Below, piece after piece: positions 42,401-61,404 of a DNA stretch of 64,000 nt. The notes below the pieces were generated by a model. The model was given only the letters and a program-made list of their open reading frames with translations, was not told the DNA's origin and made no database searches. How positions within the stretch are numbered: the stretch's first letter is position 1; every line of letters starts with the position of its first letter. The DNA comes from Diphasiastrum complanatum. Lineage: Eukaryota > Streptophyta > Lycopodiopsida > Lycopodiales > Lycopodiaceae. Both the position numbers and the translations under genes were made by a program. The DNA is taken from contig CM055113.1 in assembly GCA_029204225.1 (NCBI GenBank), positions 20,979,798-21,043,797 on the forward strand, written 5' to 3'.

Positions 42401-45400
42401 AACTACCCGCTCAGAAAAATCTATGTTTCCTAGAGAATTAGGTTTTCCAGGAAGAACTTTGACTTGAATTGATTAGCTATTACGTTTGATTCTGCTCGAG
42501 CACATTATGGACATGCTGCTTTACAAGCAAGTAACTTTCAAAAAGGTAGGTTGGTCGAATTGTTGGACAAAAAACCAAACATCTACTTATTTCAAAAATA
42601 AGCATCCCCGAGCTGCAGAAATGAAAATAGGATGTTGTCTAGGAAACAAAACTTCAACTTGATTTGATAATGAACTGGGTTCATGAATAGAGAAGCTCCT
42701 GTCAACAAGCCATACAAAGAGAACCCATTTCATGTGGAGTTACCCAGAGTTCTAGAAGACAGTAGCTGATACAAATTATACAGAATGTCAAAAGCAATAA
42801 TAAATAGCAAAATATGAATTAAGAGTGAAAGAAAATAAAAGCAAACATAAAAATGATCGCTAGCCACATATATCACAAAGGCGAACCTGTAGCATGAAAA
42901 CTGAACCATATAGACAAGAAAAGGCAGAAATAGGGAGTAATAAACGTGTCAAATAGCTATCCAGAGAGCCCTCAGATCTAAGAATACCAGCTAACATTGA
43001 TGCCTATGGAATAGAAAAGTAAAATGACGACGGCTGTATGAACCGAAAATGGCATGTGATAAACAAATGATGCAAAATGTATGCCCCTAGAGAATCATAT
43101 AGAGCAATAGTGCCTTGTGAAAGGAACAGCGTACCTCTCATGAGCAATAATTGTCAGAATGGAGCTGCATGAATTGCCATTAAGTATGTGCAATAGTCCT
43201 GGAAGGGGATAATAAGAGTACTGGCGATATAGTTACCACAAAACAGCATAATCACCATTTACCAGAAAACAGCATATTCTACTGAATATGATGTTCAAAA
43301 GTTTTCAAGGAGTCAAGGGCCAAAAAAAGCAAACAAAACACTTTTGGCCCTGGAAACACCATACTCAGCCGTTTTTGGAACATTTTCAAAGTTTGCCTAT
43401 TAAAAAAAGGAAAATTTTCAGGCTTTTAGGCCATTTTTTAGCTTCATTGATTTATTATACCATCTTTGGGCCATCTTCGGAATTCCTTGGGCCAATCTAA
43501 GTTAAAATTTGGTTTATGTCAGAATGTTGACAATGTTGATGACGTGGCATAATCACATGTTCTATTCATCTGTATGCATACTTAGAATAGAAATATGCAT
43601 TCCGATTTTAGAGTGTCGTAAATGTTTTCTTAATCTGGTACCTATGATTGGCAAACCGATATAGAAATCTTCATTGGAAATAAGAAAAGGATTATGAGTA
43701 GACACGTTGTAGAGATAGACAAACATACGCAGAAGAAGTGATGTGGTACTGAATAATACGAGAAAATATCATGTGAAGACTGTCCCTAAGTACAACAAAA
43801 TGAATACGAAGGCCATACTGAAGGATAACTAGACAACAGACAAAAGAATCAGCAATCCTTATATGATACTTGTGGATAAATTTATGTATTACAATTTGCA
43901 ACATAGCCAGAATCATAGGTATAATAGGAGAGCGTACATATCAAAATGTGATAGCCAGCAGTCAATGTATATATGTACCAGTACCAGCATGTGTCAATCA
44001 TTGCTAAAGAATGCCATCACAATGTTTTCATATACAACAGAGACTACCAGCTATATTGGTCAAGAATGCCAATACCAAAAACAAAGGCATCACAATATAG
44101 ATATGTCAAGAAAAATCTGTTGCCACGTACAAAGAGAAAGCATGTTTTGAAAACTTTACAGCCATATACCAAAAACAGGAGACAGCTATAAGTAACCCTG
44201 ATGACAGAAACAGCCACAAAAAGTTGTTGCATACATATAGATACATTGCCACTGGCCAATAATATGGACCCAATAGTTCCCCCAAAGAAAAACAATAACC
44301 TATTCGTGGAAAATTAAGACCCAAATAAGACCGTAAATGTAAAATTTATACGCTACAAAGTAGAAGTATAGCCCATGGGTATAAATGGATCATCTGGCAC
44401 CTATAACTAGTCCCTTAGATACTAGGATACTTCACAAGGATTAGATACAGGAGAGCTCTACCACCTGTGCAGCAATTCGGTGAAGGTTCCATTTGAATTG
44501 TATCAGGCCTAAATCAGATATAGGAGAGGTTTGCCCACTGATTCAGTGAAGAATTGTCTGAAACGAATCGAATTTCTAGAAGAAAAACAATCAAGCAAAA
44601 AGTTGAAAAAAGAATTTCCTAGATTTTCTGGTTCAAACCAGGCCATTCTAAACAGTTTCAACCACAATTTGAGGAAACACTGGCATGAGAAAAGGGAGTC
44701 AAGGGACATCTATAATTAGAAATGCTACGTAGAAGTTCTTGTAAGTAGTTGTAATGACCAAGCTTAGATAATTAGGCATGAACTTTGAATGACATCCTTC
44801 CGAAGACCACTCTTGGGCATGCATATAAGCTTGAAAGCAAAGACTCAGGATCATTGCACACAAAAATGTCTAAAACAGCATCAGATACTCTTCATTTGAT
44901 GGCATTGAGAAAACAGATATAACTCCTAGAGCACATTACAAAAGTCTTCACTTGGTCCCCTATTAGTTGTAGATTGAACCCATTCTCTATGGTTTGCAAT
45001 GGCCGTCCATAACTTGTCATTTGGTAATTCCAACAAGGTACCAGGCACTTGACTACACATGATTTCTTTTGGCGCATGGGAGAGTGTTAGAACCTATGCA
45101 TACCCCTTAAACGGGCTCATATGTTGTGTTAAGCCTTTGGCAGCTTGTTTATGGACAAGCTACAGTAGCAGAGTTCCTTTACAGGAGGTGCTGCAAGAAA
45201 GCCAGAGTTCTTTATTGAAAAATCATTATTCCATTGGAAAATGCTACTCGTTTGATGTCCTCTTGATGCCATGTGAAAATGTAAACAACTCAAATGACAT
45301 AAAGAGAGTGTAGTTGACTGAGGAGCTAATGATTGTGAGAACAAAACACTGTGCAAAGTGGTACTAGACTATGTCTGTAAGAAGAAAACCACTAACATTG

Positions 45401-46904
45401 ACTTTACAGTTCAAATGCAATGATTTTCTCCCGATAATTCAGTAACAACATCAATGCAGAAATGCACAAAATGCTCTCTTGCATTTAAGTACATGACAAG
45501 TATATTAAATATACAGCTGGCACATTATGAACATTTTCAGACTCTATCATACAGTTGTGCTGAAACTTGATTCTTCAAATGGGGATAAAAGTACTGGGAT
45601 CTGGAAACTCGTTATACACCCTGATACCCAATATTAGAGAAATACTTAAACAATAGAAATGTAAATGTCAGACAGTAGCAGCTCTTTGACCAAAAAAGAT
45701 ACCTCATTAATGCTGTCAAGACTCAAAAGCCTGACGTTATATGACAGTGCATCTAAGATATGATTGATACATAATCTTCTCATTGCAATAAAGACAAATA
45801 GTTATACAGCAAAAAATCGTTACAAAATTTGCTCCAACAGGTTTTCATTTTGGACTATTTGCTCTCAGTAAGTGAATAGGAACAGTTAACAGATTTAGGC
45901 TCTTACATTCACCTATAAGACCTCCGATGATTGGATTTTTTGCTCTGAATTGGTACTCCAGCTTTTGAAACCACTATTACCTTGCTGGAGAGCTCTTCTT
46001 TAGTTATTGTCCAGTAGCTCAATTCCTCAAAAGAGAGGACAAAAGTTTGACATGCTTTTGAACGGGCCCAGTAGAGGTTTTTTTAATGTTTCATGACAGC
46101 AGATCCGTGAACTTGTGCTCAATGGTTGGGAAGAGAGAAATTGTTAGATCAGGCAAACATAGTCAATTCCTGATAGTCATTCCGTAATAACCCAAAAAAC
46201 AGGCAATATCTGCTTTGCATGAGAATGTGAACTTAAAACCCAAACCTCAAGGACAAATCAATATACTGTCCAGACATTGGCCTTTTTCCTCCTCACAGTA
46301 CATGTCAAATAGCTTATATGAGCAGCTAGTATAAGTAATGAAAGATGATGATCATTCAAAAAAAGGGCTCATAGGCTCGACTGTAACTTACCGGGACTGC
46401 TGAACTACAAAAAACAAATGCTCCTGAGAGATAATACTTCTTCCTTGAAAAGATTGAACCAGCCCATACAAGCTACATGCACAATAACCAACTATACATC
46501 CGCTATGTATCAATTTATACGAGGAACATCATGTTATGCAATATGCACTTAAGACGATGTCCAAAATAATCCATTTGATTCTGGACATCTTCTGAAATAT
46601 AGAACACATAACTCTTCCTCTGATCTCGTGGCAGCCTTGCAATCACTCCGACTTGCTATTGTTCATGTATAATTGCTGATAGTCTTGTATAATCTATTGT
46701 TCATTGAAATAGTCTTCTATCATCTATTGTTCGTTAGGACTGACAAATGTGCTTTGTTAAGCAAAAGCATCTCAAAGAAGCTACATAGTTAGGAGTGACA
46801 AAAGGGACGTCTCAGATGAACAAAGGTCCAGGTAAAACTTTGACCAGAATGTTGACATTGAGCTTGTCTAAAAAAGATGATCACGACTGGGCCATAAACA
46901 TACT

Positions 46905-46914
46905 CCCCCCCCCC
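46905..46914 (+). repeat. C10 homopolymer
   Basis: Ten C in a row. Minor. Confidence 0.95.
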
Positions 46915-48450
46915 ACAAACCCATGTTATGTAGGACACACAAAAGGGAAAAGGTGCACACTTGGGCATTGTTGGCCTTCATAACCTCAAGAAGTCACATC
47001 CAGTACAAAGTCAGTAGTGGCTTCAAGCAACAACACAAATGTTTAAACAAGCACAAACTAAAACCTCAGTATAAAACTTTTGAGAAAATTAAAAAATCAG
47101 CCCATACAAGTCAAAGTGAGGTTACTCAAGTCAAAACCAAGTGAAACTGTGCCAAATACATCTTACTTAACAATGTTGAGTATTCGGCCAGTGTCCAGCG
47201 TGCGTCTGCGAATGCTGAAATGAGATTTTCGAGCATACCAATAAAGCCTATCTGCAACTTGGGGACAAAGAAAGGTTTCTTACTCGATCGAATTTTCCTG
47301 CTACATCTTAAATTCTTTAAGAAAAGAGAATATGCTAGCTCAATCAAACATAAGAGCATATTTCCAGTTAAGAAATAATTTGTCGCACATAGTAAAGTCT
47401 AGCAACAACTCAAGTATCTCATCAAAAATAAGATGTAAGCCAATACACTTCTCCACTAAAAAGTACTAGAACTGGCTCCAAGCTTGGGCTAAGAAAAAAC
47501 CAGAATAAAAATAAGAACATCATTATCTGTGCTGAAAATCATACATACAACCAGCAAACTGAGATTGTCAAAACTGCATAATCGAAACAAATGACATATA
47601 TCAACAAATATAAACTGAATATATTCCCATGATAACAATCACACTCAGCTAAAACTTTCAGAGTCGAATCGCCCTGAAAATAACCTACTATACCTTCTTG
47701 TGGCTGTTACCTAGCGCTTAAACACCAGATGAGTCCTTCACCATAGAGGAAGCATCCCTGAATGAAAGGAATAATATCAGAGTCCTGGTTCTCCTAAACC
47801 TCCAAAATCAGACTTGGTCAAGCACATCTTTAAAATGCCAATGTACATAAAAGTGCACAGTAAGTGTATATTTTTATCAAAGGCACCGCAGTAAAATTGC
47901 AATCGTTCCAAGATTTGGAGAGTCTTTTTCTCCCCAACAGGAACAAAAGTCCAAACAATTTGACATTCAAGCTAGAAAAATCCAGTCTTTCCATTTTGCA
48001 AAATGATCCTCTTGGTAAACTCAAGACATATAGAAGACAACTTCTGGTAAGATGTTGAGAGCAGGCGTTGGAGAATGCAAGAATTAGAGATAATAGAAGT
48101 AGATGAAAATGCAAATGAAGAAGAAATGCCATTGGCATGTTGCCTTACGATAGGTACAGTGTCTAATCTTCTGAAAATATCTGCCAGTGACACATAGTCT
48201 CCAGACCAACAGCAGTTGATTTTCATCGGCCACAATCGCTACCTAATGTATTTTCCCCTTGCGCTTGGCAAAGTGCCGCAGAGATCTTTCATTATCAGGT
48301 ACATCAAGATAGCACAGCACCTTACCGGTGCTAGCATGCTCAACCAACAAAAAATAAATCGTTCATCAATTGAAATTCTTGATATACTATATTCAAAATG
48401 AACATCTATCTGCACAGGCTACAACCTACGTACTGACAATATCAATGCTG

Positions 48451-48468
48451 TTGCCAGTTAACTGGCAA
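48451..48468. repeat. perfect 18-bp palindrome after the kinase stop codon
   Basis: TTGCCAGTTAACTGGCAA is its own reverse complement. It starts seven bases beyond the stop codon of the kinase gene, within its 3' UTR. Confidence 0.9.
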
Positions 48469-48475
48469 AACCATG

Positions 48476-54477
<6,002 letters not shown>

Positions 54478-55429
54478 CTGTCGCATGTCAAATCAAAAAC
54501 TGAGAATCAGATTAAAATTATAATGGACGATTTGCTAATCTTTGTAATCCAAAAAGCATCTTGCAGATAAAATATCACAGCTAAGCAAACCTGAGAAAAA
54601 CAACACAAGAACTATACTGTGAGAACATGAACTTCAAAACTCAGTCAGAATCAATTAAAGAAAAAGAGTTCTGGTTTTGAGTTTACTTGGAATTAATTCA
54701 CTTGCTGGCCTAACTACAAAAACTCGACCCCAACAACCAAAACAAATCAAGTAAATTAATAGAGAAAAACAAGTCCATTGGAAAAAGAAAAGGAAAAAAA
54801 AACTCAATCCTGCATCAACCGTGGAGGACTATAAACTCTCAAGGCATAGCCTTGGAAGAATAAAGATCTTTCTTTCCTTTCGCCTCATTCATGACCTAAA
54901 TTTTATCCTTAAATGAATATTGCATTATGAAATTTTTCATATACTGAGTACTCTGATGTGGCTTGGCAGCTGCAGGTGCATATGAGAGACGTACCCTAAA
55001 GACACATGCACGGTCGACTAATCCAAGATGAATTAGAGATTTTTAAGAGCGAACCATGATTAGGATGTGCAAATACTCCAAGAGTGCCTGAGAAAAGAAG
55101 ACATGGTCAAGATTAACATATTGGGTACCCAAAGAAGAAATACTTAAGTGGCCACAAGAAAATGATGAGAAAGGGGTCTAAGTGACAACAAGATTTTGAG
55201 GTGTTCCTATGGACGGCTTGATCACCCCTGCATGTGTCACCCGGGATTTGGCAGCCTTGATAGCCTTGCCACAAAGTATGACAGCCTCAATAAGCCTTGT
55301 CACGGGGTATGACAGCGTCGATAAGCCTTGCCGAAGGATAAGCAGCCTTGTAAGTTTTGCCAAAGACTCATGCAATTGGCAAATTATACAAACCTCTAGG
55401 ACCTAGGAGTGAAACCCCTCTATTATAAA
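54478..55429. other. upstream intron or 5' flank of the PRP4 kinase, no exon seen
   Basis: The exon at 54477 begins with a proper acceptor (GCGACAG), so an intron must precede it. No PRP4 N-terminal exon is recognisable here. 55200-55400 contains a few AGCCTTG(A/C)(T/C)-like short repeats (GATAGCCTTGCC, AATAAGCCTTGTC, GATAAGCCTTGCC). Confidence 0.6.
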
Positions 55430-56190
55430 TCCTGTTTTATGGAGTTGATTGTGGGGGCTGCCCTATTCACCCTAGATACCTCAATACTAGATTATCACAT
55501 GGATTGATTCACACTAGGACAGTTCAGAGTCTCATCACATCGTCTACATAGAGGGTAGGATTTGTCAAATTTATACACTAGGGGAGACTGAGGATGAGGA
55601 CCATTTTATCTTCAAATGTCCACCATACTATGAGATCAGGAACGATTATTCCTTACAACAAGATACTCCTAGGACACTTCTTTCACTGATTACCTATGAG
55701 GATCCACGTTGCGTAGCCTTGATGTTACAAGAGATGATGTTTTTGAGACGAGATCTATCTGAGAGCTAGACCATTATACACCACCAGATGAAGTATCATA
55801 AAAAATTTTACTAGATGCAGACAAGGATATATAGTGGATAGAGAGAATATCACAGAGGATGAGATAGATATCCCAGTGAGAGATAGACGTCACGTCAGAC
55901 GTTAGTGCATTACACCGAGTCATGTTCCCCACTTTAAGTAGAACAGACAACAGACGCAATGACAGCACGGACCTCATGCTCAGCCTCGCTAAAGACGTAT
56001 AGCTCGACAACAAAGATTCAGAGATGTGCACACCACCATCACCTCCCTCACATCCTTTTTCAAAAGGGTGACAGATCACGACAGAAAGAGACATATCTAG
56101 TCACCTCACTACAAATTGCTCTATTTGGAGAGCTCAATTTGTTGTTGATTTATTTATTTATGGTAGCTTAGCAACTTTTCTTACTATTAG
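55430..56190 (+). pseudogene. LINE ORF2 3' end and tail, copy 1
   Basis: Translation near 55580-55770 gives GETEDEDHFIFKCPPYYEIR and EDPRCVALMLQEMMFLRRDL, then a stop. The first part is the His-Cys end of the zinc-binding region of a LINE reverse transcriptase. A diverged copy of the same C-terminus lies at 62848-63290. The 5' part of the element is missing, as is usual for LINEs. Confidence 0.75.
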
Positions 56191-56923
56191 TTATGGAGCT
56201 GACATGTACTTTTTTAGTCTTTTATACCTACGGGTACCAACAAGACATTAATAGAGCTCTCTCTATCTCTCTCTCAGCATCGCTTCAACATCTTCCTCTC
56301 AGCAAGATTTTACTTCTCCTTCTTCTATGCCTGTTGCAGATCCTATCTCGCCATCAAACTCTATTCTTCACAATGAACCTATTGTCTGCTGACTCCAAGC
56401 ACTTCAGAAACATCTTTGCCTCCATTCACCCTATTCCAATACCTTAACAATCACAAGGAAAGACTTGCTTCTCACAAATCTATGATTCTAGTTGTGCAAT
56501 CGCACCTTAATAAGCTAGATACATCCATCGAAGAACTCAAGAAAGAAGTCACCGTTATCAAAAGTGAAACATCCTTTCATCTCAGCCAAAATCCAGCAGC
56601 TCAAAAGCCAAGTGGAACAGCACCAAACGGCTGTCCAGTCATGGGCAGATGTACTTAAAGATTCAACTACAGCTATTCCTCCACCTACACCTTCACCTTC
56701 ATTTATCTCAGCCACGTTCACCGAGAACCGACCGCAACAGCAGAAAACTCTTAATGTTCATGGTAGAGGTATTCTGAACTCCCAAAATGCGATTGAAGAG
56801 GCCAAAAAAATTTTCTACATGAGAATCTTCAGATCACAAGTATGGAAACTGCTTTCAGAATTTGTCATACAAATTCTAGATGGAGTTACTAGTCCTACTA
56901 GCATTCACACAAACCAAGCATAG
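56191..56923 (+). pseudogene. unidentified ORF1/gag-like frame, broken
   Basis: In several frames the plus strand reads a Ser/Pro-rich start, a helical heptad-like stretch (LNKLDTSIEELKKEVTVIKS) and AVQSWADVLKDSTTAIPPPT, then IEEAKKIFYMRIFRSQVWK. A coiled coil followed by a WADV(L) motif and a Pro-rich linker is reminiscent of ORF1 or gag proteins of plant retroelements, but I cannot name the family. No zinc knuckle is visible. Two frame changes break it. Confidence 0.4.
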
Positions 56924-57272
56924 AGATTAAAGAGAATTCCGATTATAGGAGAATTGAGCAAAGCTCTAACACACTGGAATGAATTGTGGTGGGGCGCCAA
57001 CCTACATATATACTTTCTCTAATCTATGTAAAAAGCTAAAAGCATCAAGCTAATAGCAAAAGAACAAAAGCTAATTGCTAAAATTACTACATATATTGGG
57101 TAAAGAATTTCTAAGTAGTAAAACAGATCCTAATCTAGTAGTAGTGCGCCCACCTACATGCATAAGTGATAAAAAAAATGAATTTACTATAAATAGTAAT
57201 GGCCCCTATAATAGCACACAGGCATGGCCAAACTATCATTAAGGGGTATTAAGTTAACATTGATTCCTAACA
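56924..57272 (-). mobile_element. 3' LTR of a minus-strand copia element, outer end uncertain
   Basis: On the minus strand the LTR starts TGTTAGGAATCAATG at 57272, directly after a polypurine tract. The outer end is not identified. Confidence 0.65.
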
Positions 57273-57281
57273 CTCCCCCTT
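57273..57281 (-). other. copia polypurine tract
   Basis: AAGGGGGAG on the minus strand, next to the LTR start. Confidence 0.85.
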
Positions 57282-59416
57282 AATGTTTACTTTGATATCT
57301 ATTACTCCTAGAAGTTCTCTAAACTTCTGAAATTTTTCTATGCCAAGTCCTTTGGTAAAGATATCTACAACTTGGTCTTTCGTAGGACAATAGATAAGCT
57401 CCACTTCACCACTTTGAATCTTCTCTCTGATGAAGTGTTGTTGTACTTCAATGTGCTTTGTCCTGCTGTGAAAGACTGGATTTTTCGATTATTTAATACA
57501 ACTCTGATTGTCACACTGAAGTACCGTAGGTGAATCTTGTACCATATGTAGATCATGTAGAATCCTTAACCATATTGCTTCACTTGTTGCACTTGTAGCG
57601 GCTCAGTATCCTGCCTCTGTAGATGATAATGCAATAGTATAGTGCTTCTTTAAACTCCAAGAGATAGCACCAAAACCAAGACTAAAAACATAACCTGTAC
57701 TAGATCTTCGGTCTTCCGCATCAGTATCCACATATCCCTGTAACTTCAAATCATCCTGACTCCCATAAAGAATACCAAATCTCAAAGTACCCTGGATATA
57801 TCTAAGTATCTGCTTAGCAGCTCTCCAATGAATCTGCTTAGGCTTAGCCATAAACTGACTAACCATACTCATAGCATAAGCAATCTGGTCTCCTAGTAGT
57901 TAAATAGATTAAGCTGCCGACAAGCTTTCTATATAACGTCTCATCTACATCCTGATCCTCCTCAGCTTTATTAAGCTTGCATCCACTATCATATGGTGTA
58001 GAAATAGGCTTGCACTCTGACATATTGAACTTTACATGAAGTTCATGAGCATACTTAGATTGAGAAATAGATAGCCCATGTGCTACTCTCCATACCTCAA
58101 TCCCACGAAAATATTGTAGTGAATCAAGACCTTTCATGTCAAACTCCGATGAGAGATCTTTCTTGATACCCTGAATCATACTATGATTTGATCCCATAAT
58201 AACAAGGTCATCTAGGTACATCACTGCAATCACAATATGACCATCCCTGATCAAAACATAAAGTGTATGCTTCGAACTAATCCTCTAAAAGCCAAGCTCC
58301 TCAAAGTATGTGTCAAACCTCGTGTACCGCCCTAAGTGCCTGCTTAAGTCCATATAGTGCCTTGTCCAACTTGCAAACCTTGTCTTCACGTCCTGCTACT
58401 ATGTATCCCTCTGGCTGCTCCATATAGACTTCCTCATGCGTACTGGACTTTCCCTGTTCCATAATGACACTATCATTGATAGTTTCATAGTACCATCTAG
58501 GCAATCTTCTAGGTTCTGTATAGGATGCTTCCTGCCTAGTGAAGTAGGAGGTGAATAAGTATCCCATATACTTGATCTCTCCTTCCTCTTTCCTTTACAA
58601 GCAATTTTTGACCAAAAACATAGCCTAGAAACATAAATCATGAAAGGAACCGGCATGCATCATTAATTACATCATTAATGATCCCTAAAGTGAAAGTACA
58701 CTTGCTGGAAAATTCAGATCTACACACTCTGGAGTCCAATTCTCTACAACCTTTGTAGGACTTCGATTCAAAAGATAAACCGATGTCTTAATTGCTTCAC
58801 CCCAAAACATATTTGGAAGATTTTTACTCGTGCTCCTTAGAGTTTTCACTGTAGACCGGTTCACTCCTCAGAGTTTTCACTATAGACCGATTCTTTCTTT
58901 CCGCAACTCCATTTTGTTGAGGCGTGTCCGTGTTTGCAAATTGTCTCTTTATACCATGATCCTTACAAAACACCTGAAATTCCGTAGGAAGATACTCTCC
59001 CCCTTTGTCTGAGCATACTATCTTAATTTGTCTATCTATTTCTTTCTCCACTTGTGTCTTAAACCACGTGAAATACTTGAATGCTTCGCCCTTATTCTTG
59101 AGAAGACAGATCCATGTCTTCCTAGAATAGTCATCCACAAACACCATGAAGTAACTTGCTCCCCCATAAGACTGAGTTCTCATAGGACCACACAAATCTG
59201 TAATATGTATGAACAAGTTCTAGAACATTTCTCGCCCTGAATGTACTAGGCGAAAATTTCTTCATATGATGCTTGCCTAAGACACAACCTTCACAAACCT
59301 TGTGATCATAAACAACTTGAGGTAACCCTATAACCATGTTGTATTTCCTCAAGACTTGTAGACTTTTATAATTAAGATGTCCAAACCTTTCGTGCGATAA
59401 CTTACTCACTGATCTA
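57282..59416 (-). pseudogene. copia integrase, RT and RNase H, few stops
   Basis: Minus-strand domains in order: pre-integrase at 59250-59400 (SHERFGHLNYKSL, VCEGCVLGKHHMKKF), integrase 58824-59216 (DLCGPMRTQSYGGASYFMVF, WICLLKNKGEAF, CSDKGGEYLPTEF, NGVAERKNRSI), RT 57859-58567 ([28 protein letters not shown], then VMYLDDLVIMGSN with the YLDD catalytic motif), and RNase H 57282-57872 (GYVDTDAEDRRSSTGYVFSL, ISWSLKKHYTIALSSTEAGY, CDNQSCIK, SRTKHIEVQHHFIREKI, then one internal TAA in this part). A few frame changes and stops make it inactive, but it is better preserved than the other copia copies. Gag, protease and 5' LTR are missing beyond 59416, where LINE sequence begins. Confidence 0.94.
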
Positions 59417-60356
59417 ATGAAATCCCATAAGGCCAGAGATATCGAAGACCTTGAATCTGAACTCCTTTCCCATTCCTCCGACTTACTCGCCCCCACTATA
59501 GCCACCCTTCTTAACTCCGCAATTGTTTCTGGTTTCCCATCCTCCTGGTGCACTAACATTATCCACCCCATCCATAAGAATGGCGACCGCATGATTCCGA
59601 GTAACTACCGCACCATCATGATTGGGCATGTCCTGGCGAAACTATATGGTACTATACTACAGTCTGTTGTGAGCTCAGAGGCGGAGACTAGGAGACTACA
59701 TGCCATGGGTCAGGCTGGTTTCCGAGCCCATTATTCTACTACAGATCACATCTTCACATTGCGAGCCTTGATTGAGGAGGCTAAGCACAGGAGAGAGAGG
59801 GTTTACTGTTGTTTTGTGGACTTCAGGAAAGCCTTTGATTCTGTTCCTCGCTCATTGCTCATCCAGAGGCTCCCTGACCTGGGCTTCTCCACCAACATTG
59901 TATAAGCGGGGTTGTTTTCGGCATAGCAGTGGCATATTTGATCACATCTGGAGCACTATTGGGGTGAAGCAGGGTTGTTCCCTCTCACCAGTCCTCTTTG
60001 GCTTGTATATTGATGAGTTAGAGAGAGTCATTACACACGATGGCAGTACTGGCTGCCGGCATGGTGACATCTTGATTGCTATCCTCCTTCATGCCGATGA
60101 TGTGGTATTGGTCTCACCAACCAGAGAGGGTCTACAGCGACAGTTGGACTGCTTACATGAGTTTTGCACCAGATGGGGCCTAGGGATAAACATTGGGAAG
60201 ACCAAGGGTATGGTCTTCAACACTTCGAGAGCATTCATGCAGCGACAGAAGCTTACTTTGAAAGCATGAGACAGGCCGCTACCACTCGACTAGGGAAGGG
60301 ACATGCCTCCCTTGTTCAGCTAGAGCAATTTTGCTTCCGGAAGTCCATCTAGGATG
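59417..60356 (+). pseudogene. LINE reverse transcriptase, one frameshift
   Basis: The plus strand carries the central part of a non-LTR reverse transcriptase: LLNSAIVSGFPSSW, IHPIHKNGDRMIPSNYRTI, AGFRAHYSTTDHIFTLRALI, VYCCFVDFRKAFDSVPRSLL, then after a frame change at about 59900 GVKQGCSLSPVLFGLYIDEL and ILLHADDVVLVS, the equivalent of the catalytic YADD block with His for Tyr, followed by WGLGINIGKTKGMVF. The endonuclease part is missing upstream. Downstream, the frame is interrupted at 60357 by a copia LTR. The LINE tail at 62848 may be the other side of the same element. In an intact LINE this enzyme copies its RNA onto a nicked target. Confidence 0.94.
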
Positions 60357-60799
60357 TGTTAGAATAATAAATGTAAATGATGTAGAAGCCATAGGTTACT
60401 ATGACCCAAAAGGTCGAGATCTGTGTAACCATGGTCATTTATATTTTAGGCCCAAGTTAGTATGAAACTAACTTGTAGGGACTCGTGGGTCCACTAGGGG
60501 ACTATACATGTGAATTAAGTACCTAACTTGTTATTTGGGGTACTTAATTATTTTATGTAACTAATGGTAGCTAGATAGCCATTAGTCAAGTTATTGGACA
60601 GCCAACAGTCATGAAGGTAGATAGCCATCTTGGACCACTTATATGTAGCCATTCATTTGTATGAGACACACTTTTGTTAAGCAATCTATTGTTCATATTG
60701 GCTGTCCACAAGTTTTTACAAGAGGGTTATCTAACCATCTCTCTCTTCTCTTTGAGAATACTTTGTATTAATGAATAGTCTTGATTCTGGATTCCTACA
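60357..60799 (+). mobile_element. copia 5' LTR, 443 bp
   Basis: Starts TGTTAGAATAAT and ends ATTCCTACA, with the primer site next to it. It cuts into LINE sequence at 60356. Confidence 0.85.
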
Positions 60800-60811
60800 T
60801 GGTATCAACGC
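60800..60811 (+). other. copia primer binding site, variant
   Basis: TGGTATCAACGC, which differs from the common TGGTATCAGAGC at two positions. Its place right after the LTR supports the call. Confidence 0.75.
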
Positions 60812-61404
60812 CATTTTTCAGAATTGATTGCTTGTTGGAGAGCACCCAATAGGCAGCCACATTTCTCCTCTTTTGGTTCATAAAAATCAGAATTTTTCTG
60901 ATTTTTGTGGAGAGAGAACTATTCGGCTCCTTGTTTTTTGTGCAGGAAATTGCAGGGAAAAGCTTAGGGCGCCCATGCTCAACTAGTTTTCATGCGATTG
61001 AAATCATATTACATGCTTCAAATTTCAGATTTTCTTCTTGGAGGAAAGCGCCCATCTACCTTGAAGACAAATGTGTTTTTGACACATTTTTAGTGGCTGA
61101 AAGTTTTCTGTTTTTGAGCCTGGAAGAAGGTCCTACCATCTGCTCCATTAGCACATTGAGTGCACACCATTTTACCACAAAAGCTCTAGTTGTGGTTTTG
61201 GCTTCATTGTAAGCCTGCATATTTAGTTAGTATTCTGTTATTTCAGCGTAATACAACCACCTATATCTTCTTGTGAATGAGCTATTGCATGTGGTGTATT
61301 GCAATCTATAGTGCTCATTAATTCAGCTTTGATCTTGCTGATTTTTTAGTAGATTTTGGCCTGGAATCTGTTTTTCTCATCTACTATTAGCTGAATTTTC
61401 AGAA
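60812..61404 (+). mobile_element. copia leader
   Basis: Untranslated leader between primer site and gag. The 101-codon frame at 60907-61212 has no motif and is not taken as a gene. Confidence 0.65.

Larger units (their letters stand above)
37884..48475. other. gene desert downstream of the PRP4 kinase
   Basis: More than 10 kb without any frame that shows a known domain, on either strand. Frames up to 129 codons (for example 38860-39222 and 40863-41243) have no motif I recognise. Local features are a hairpin at 39387-39453, a diverged duplication at about 40335-40468 (sharing GAGTAGGCCAAATAGC) and a run of ten C at 46905-46914. The last few hundred bases before 48476 should be the 3' UTR of the kinase gene. 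Confidence 0.5.

Noticed and set aside
56193-56447. 84-codon plus frame rich in Leu and Ser
   Set aside because: Another frame of the same stretch shows the Ser/Pro-rich start of the ORF1-like remnant. This one is a shadow.
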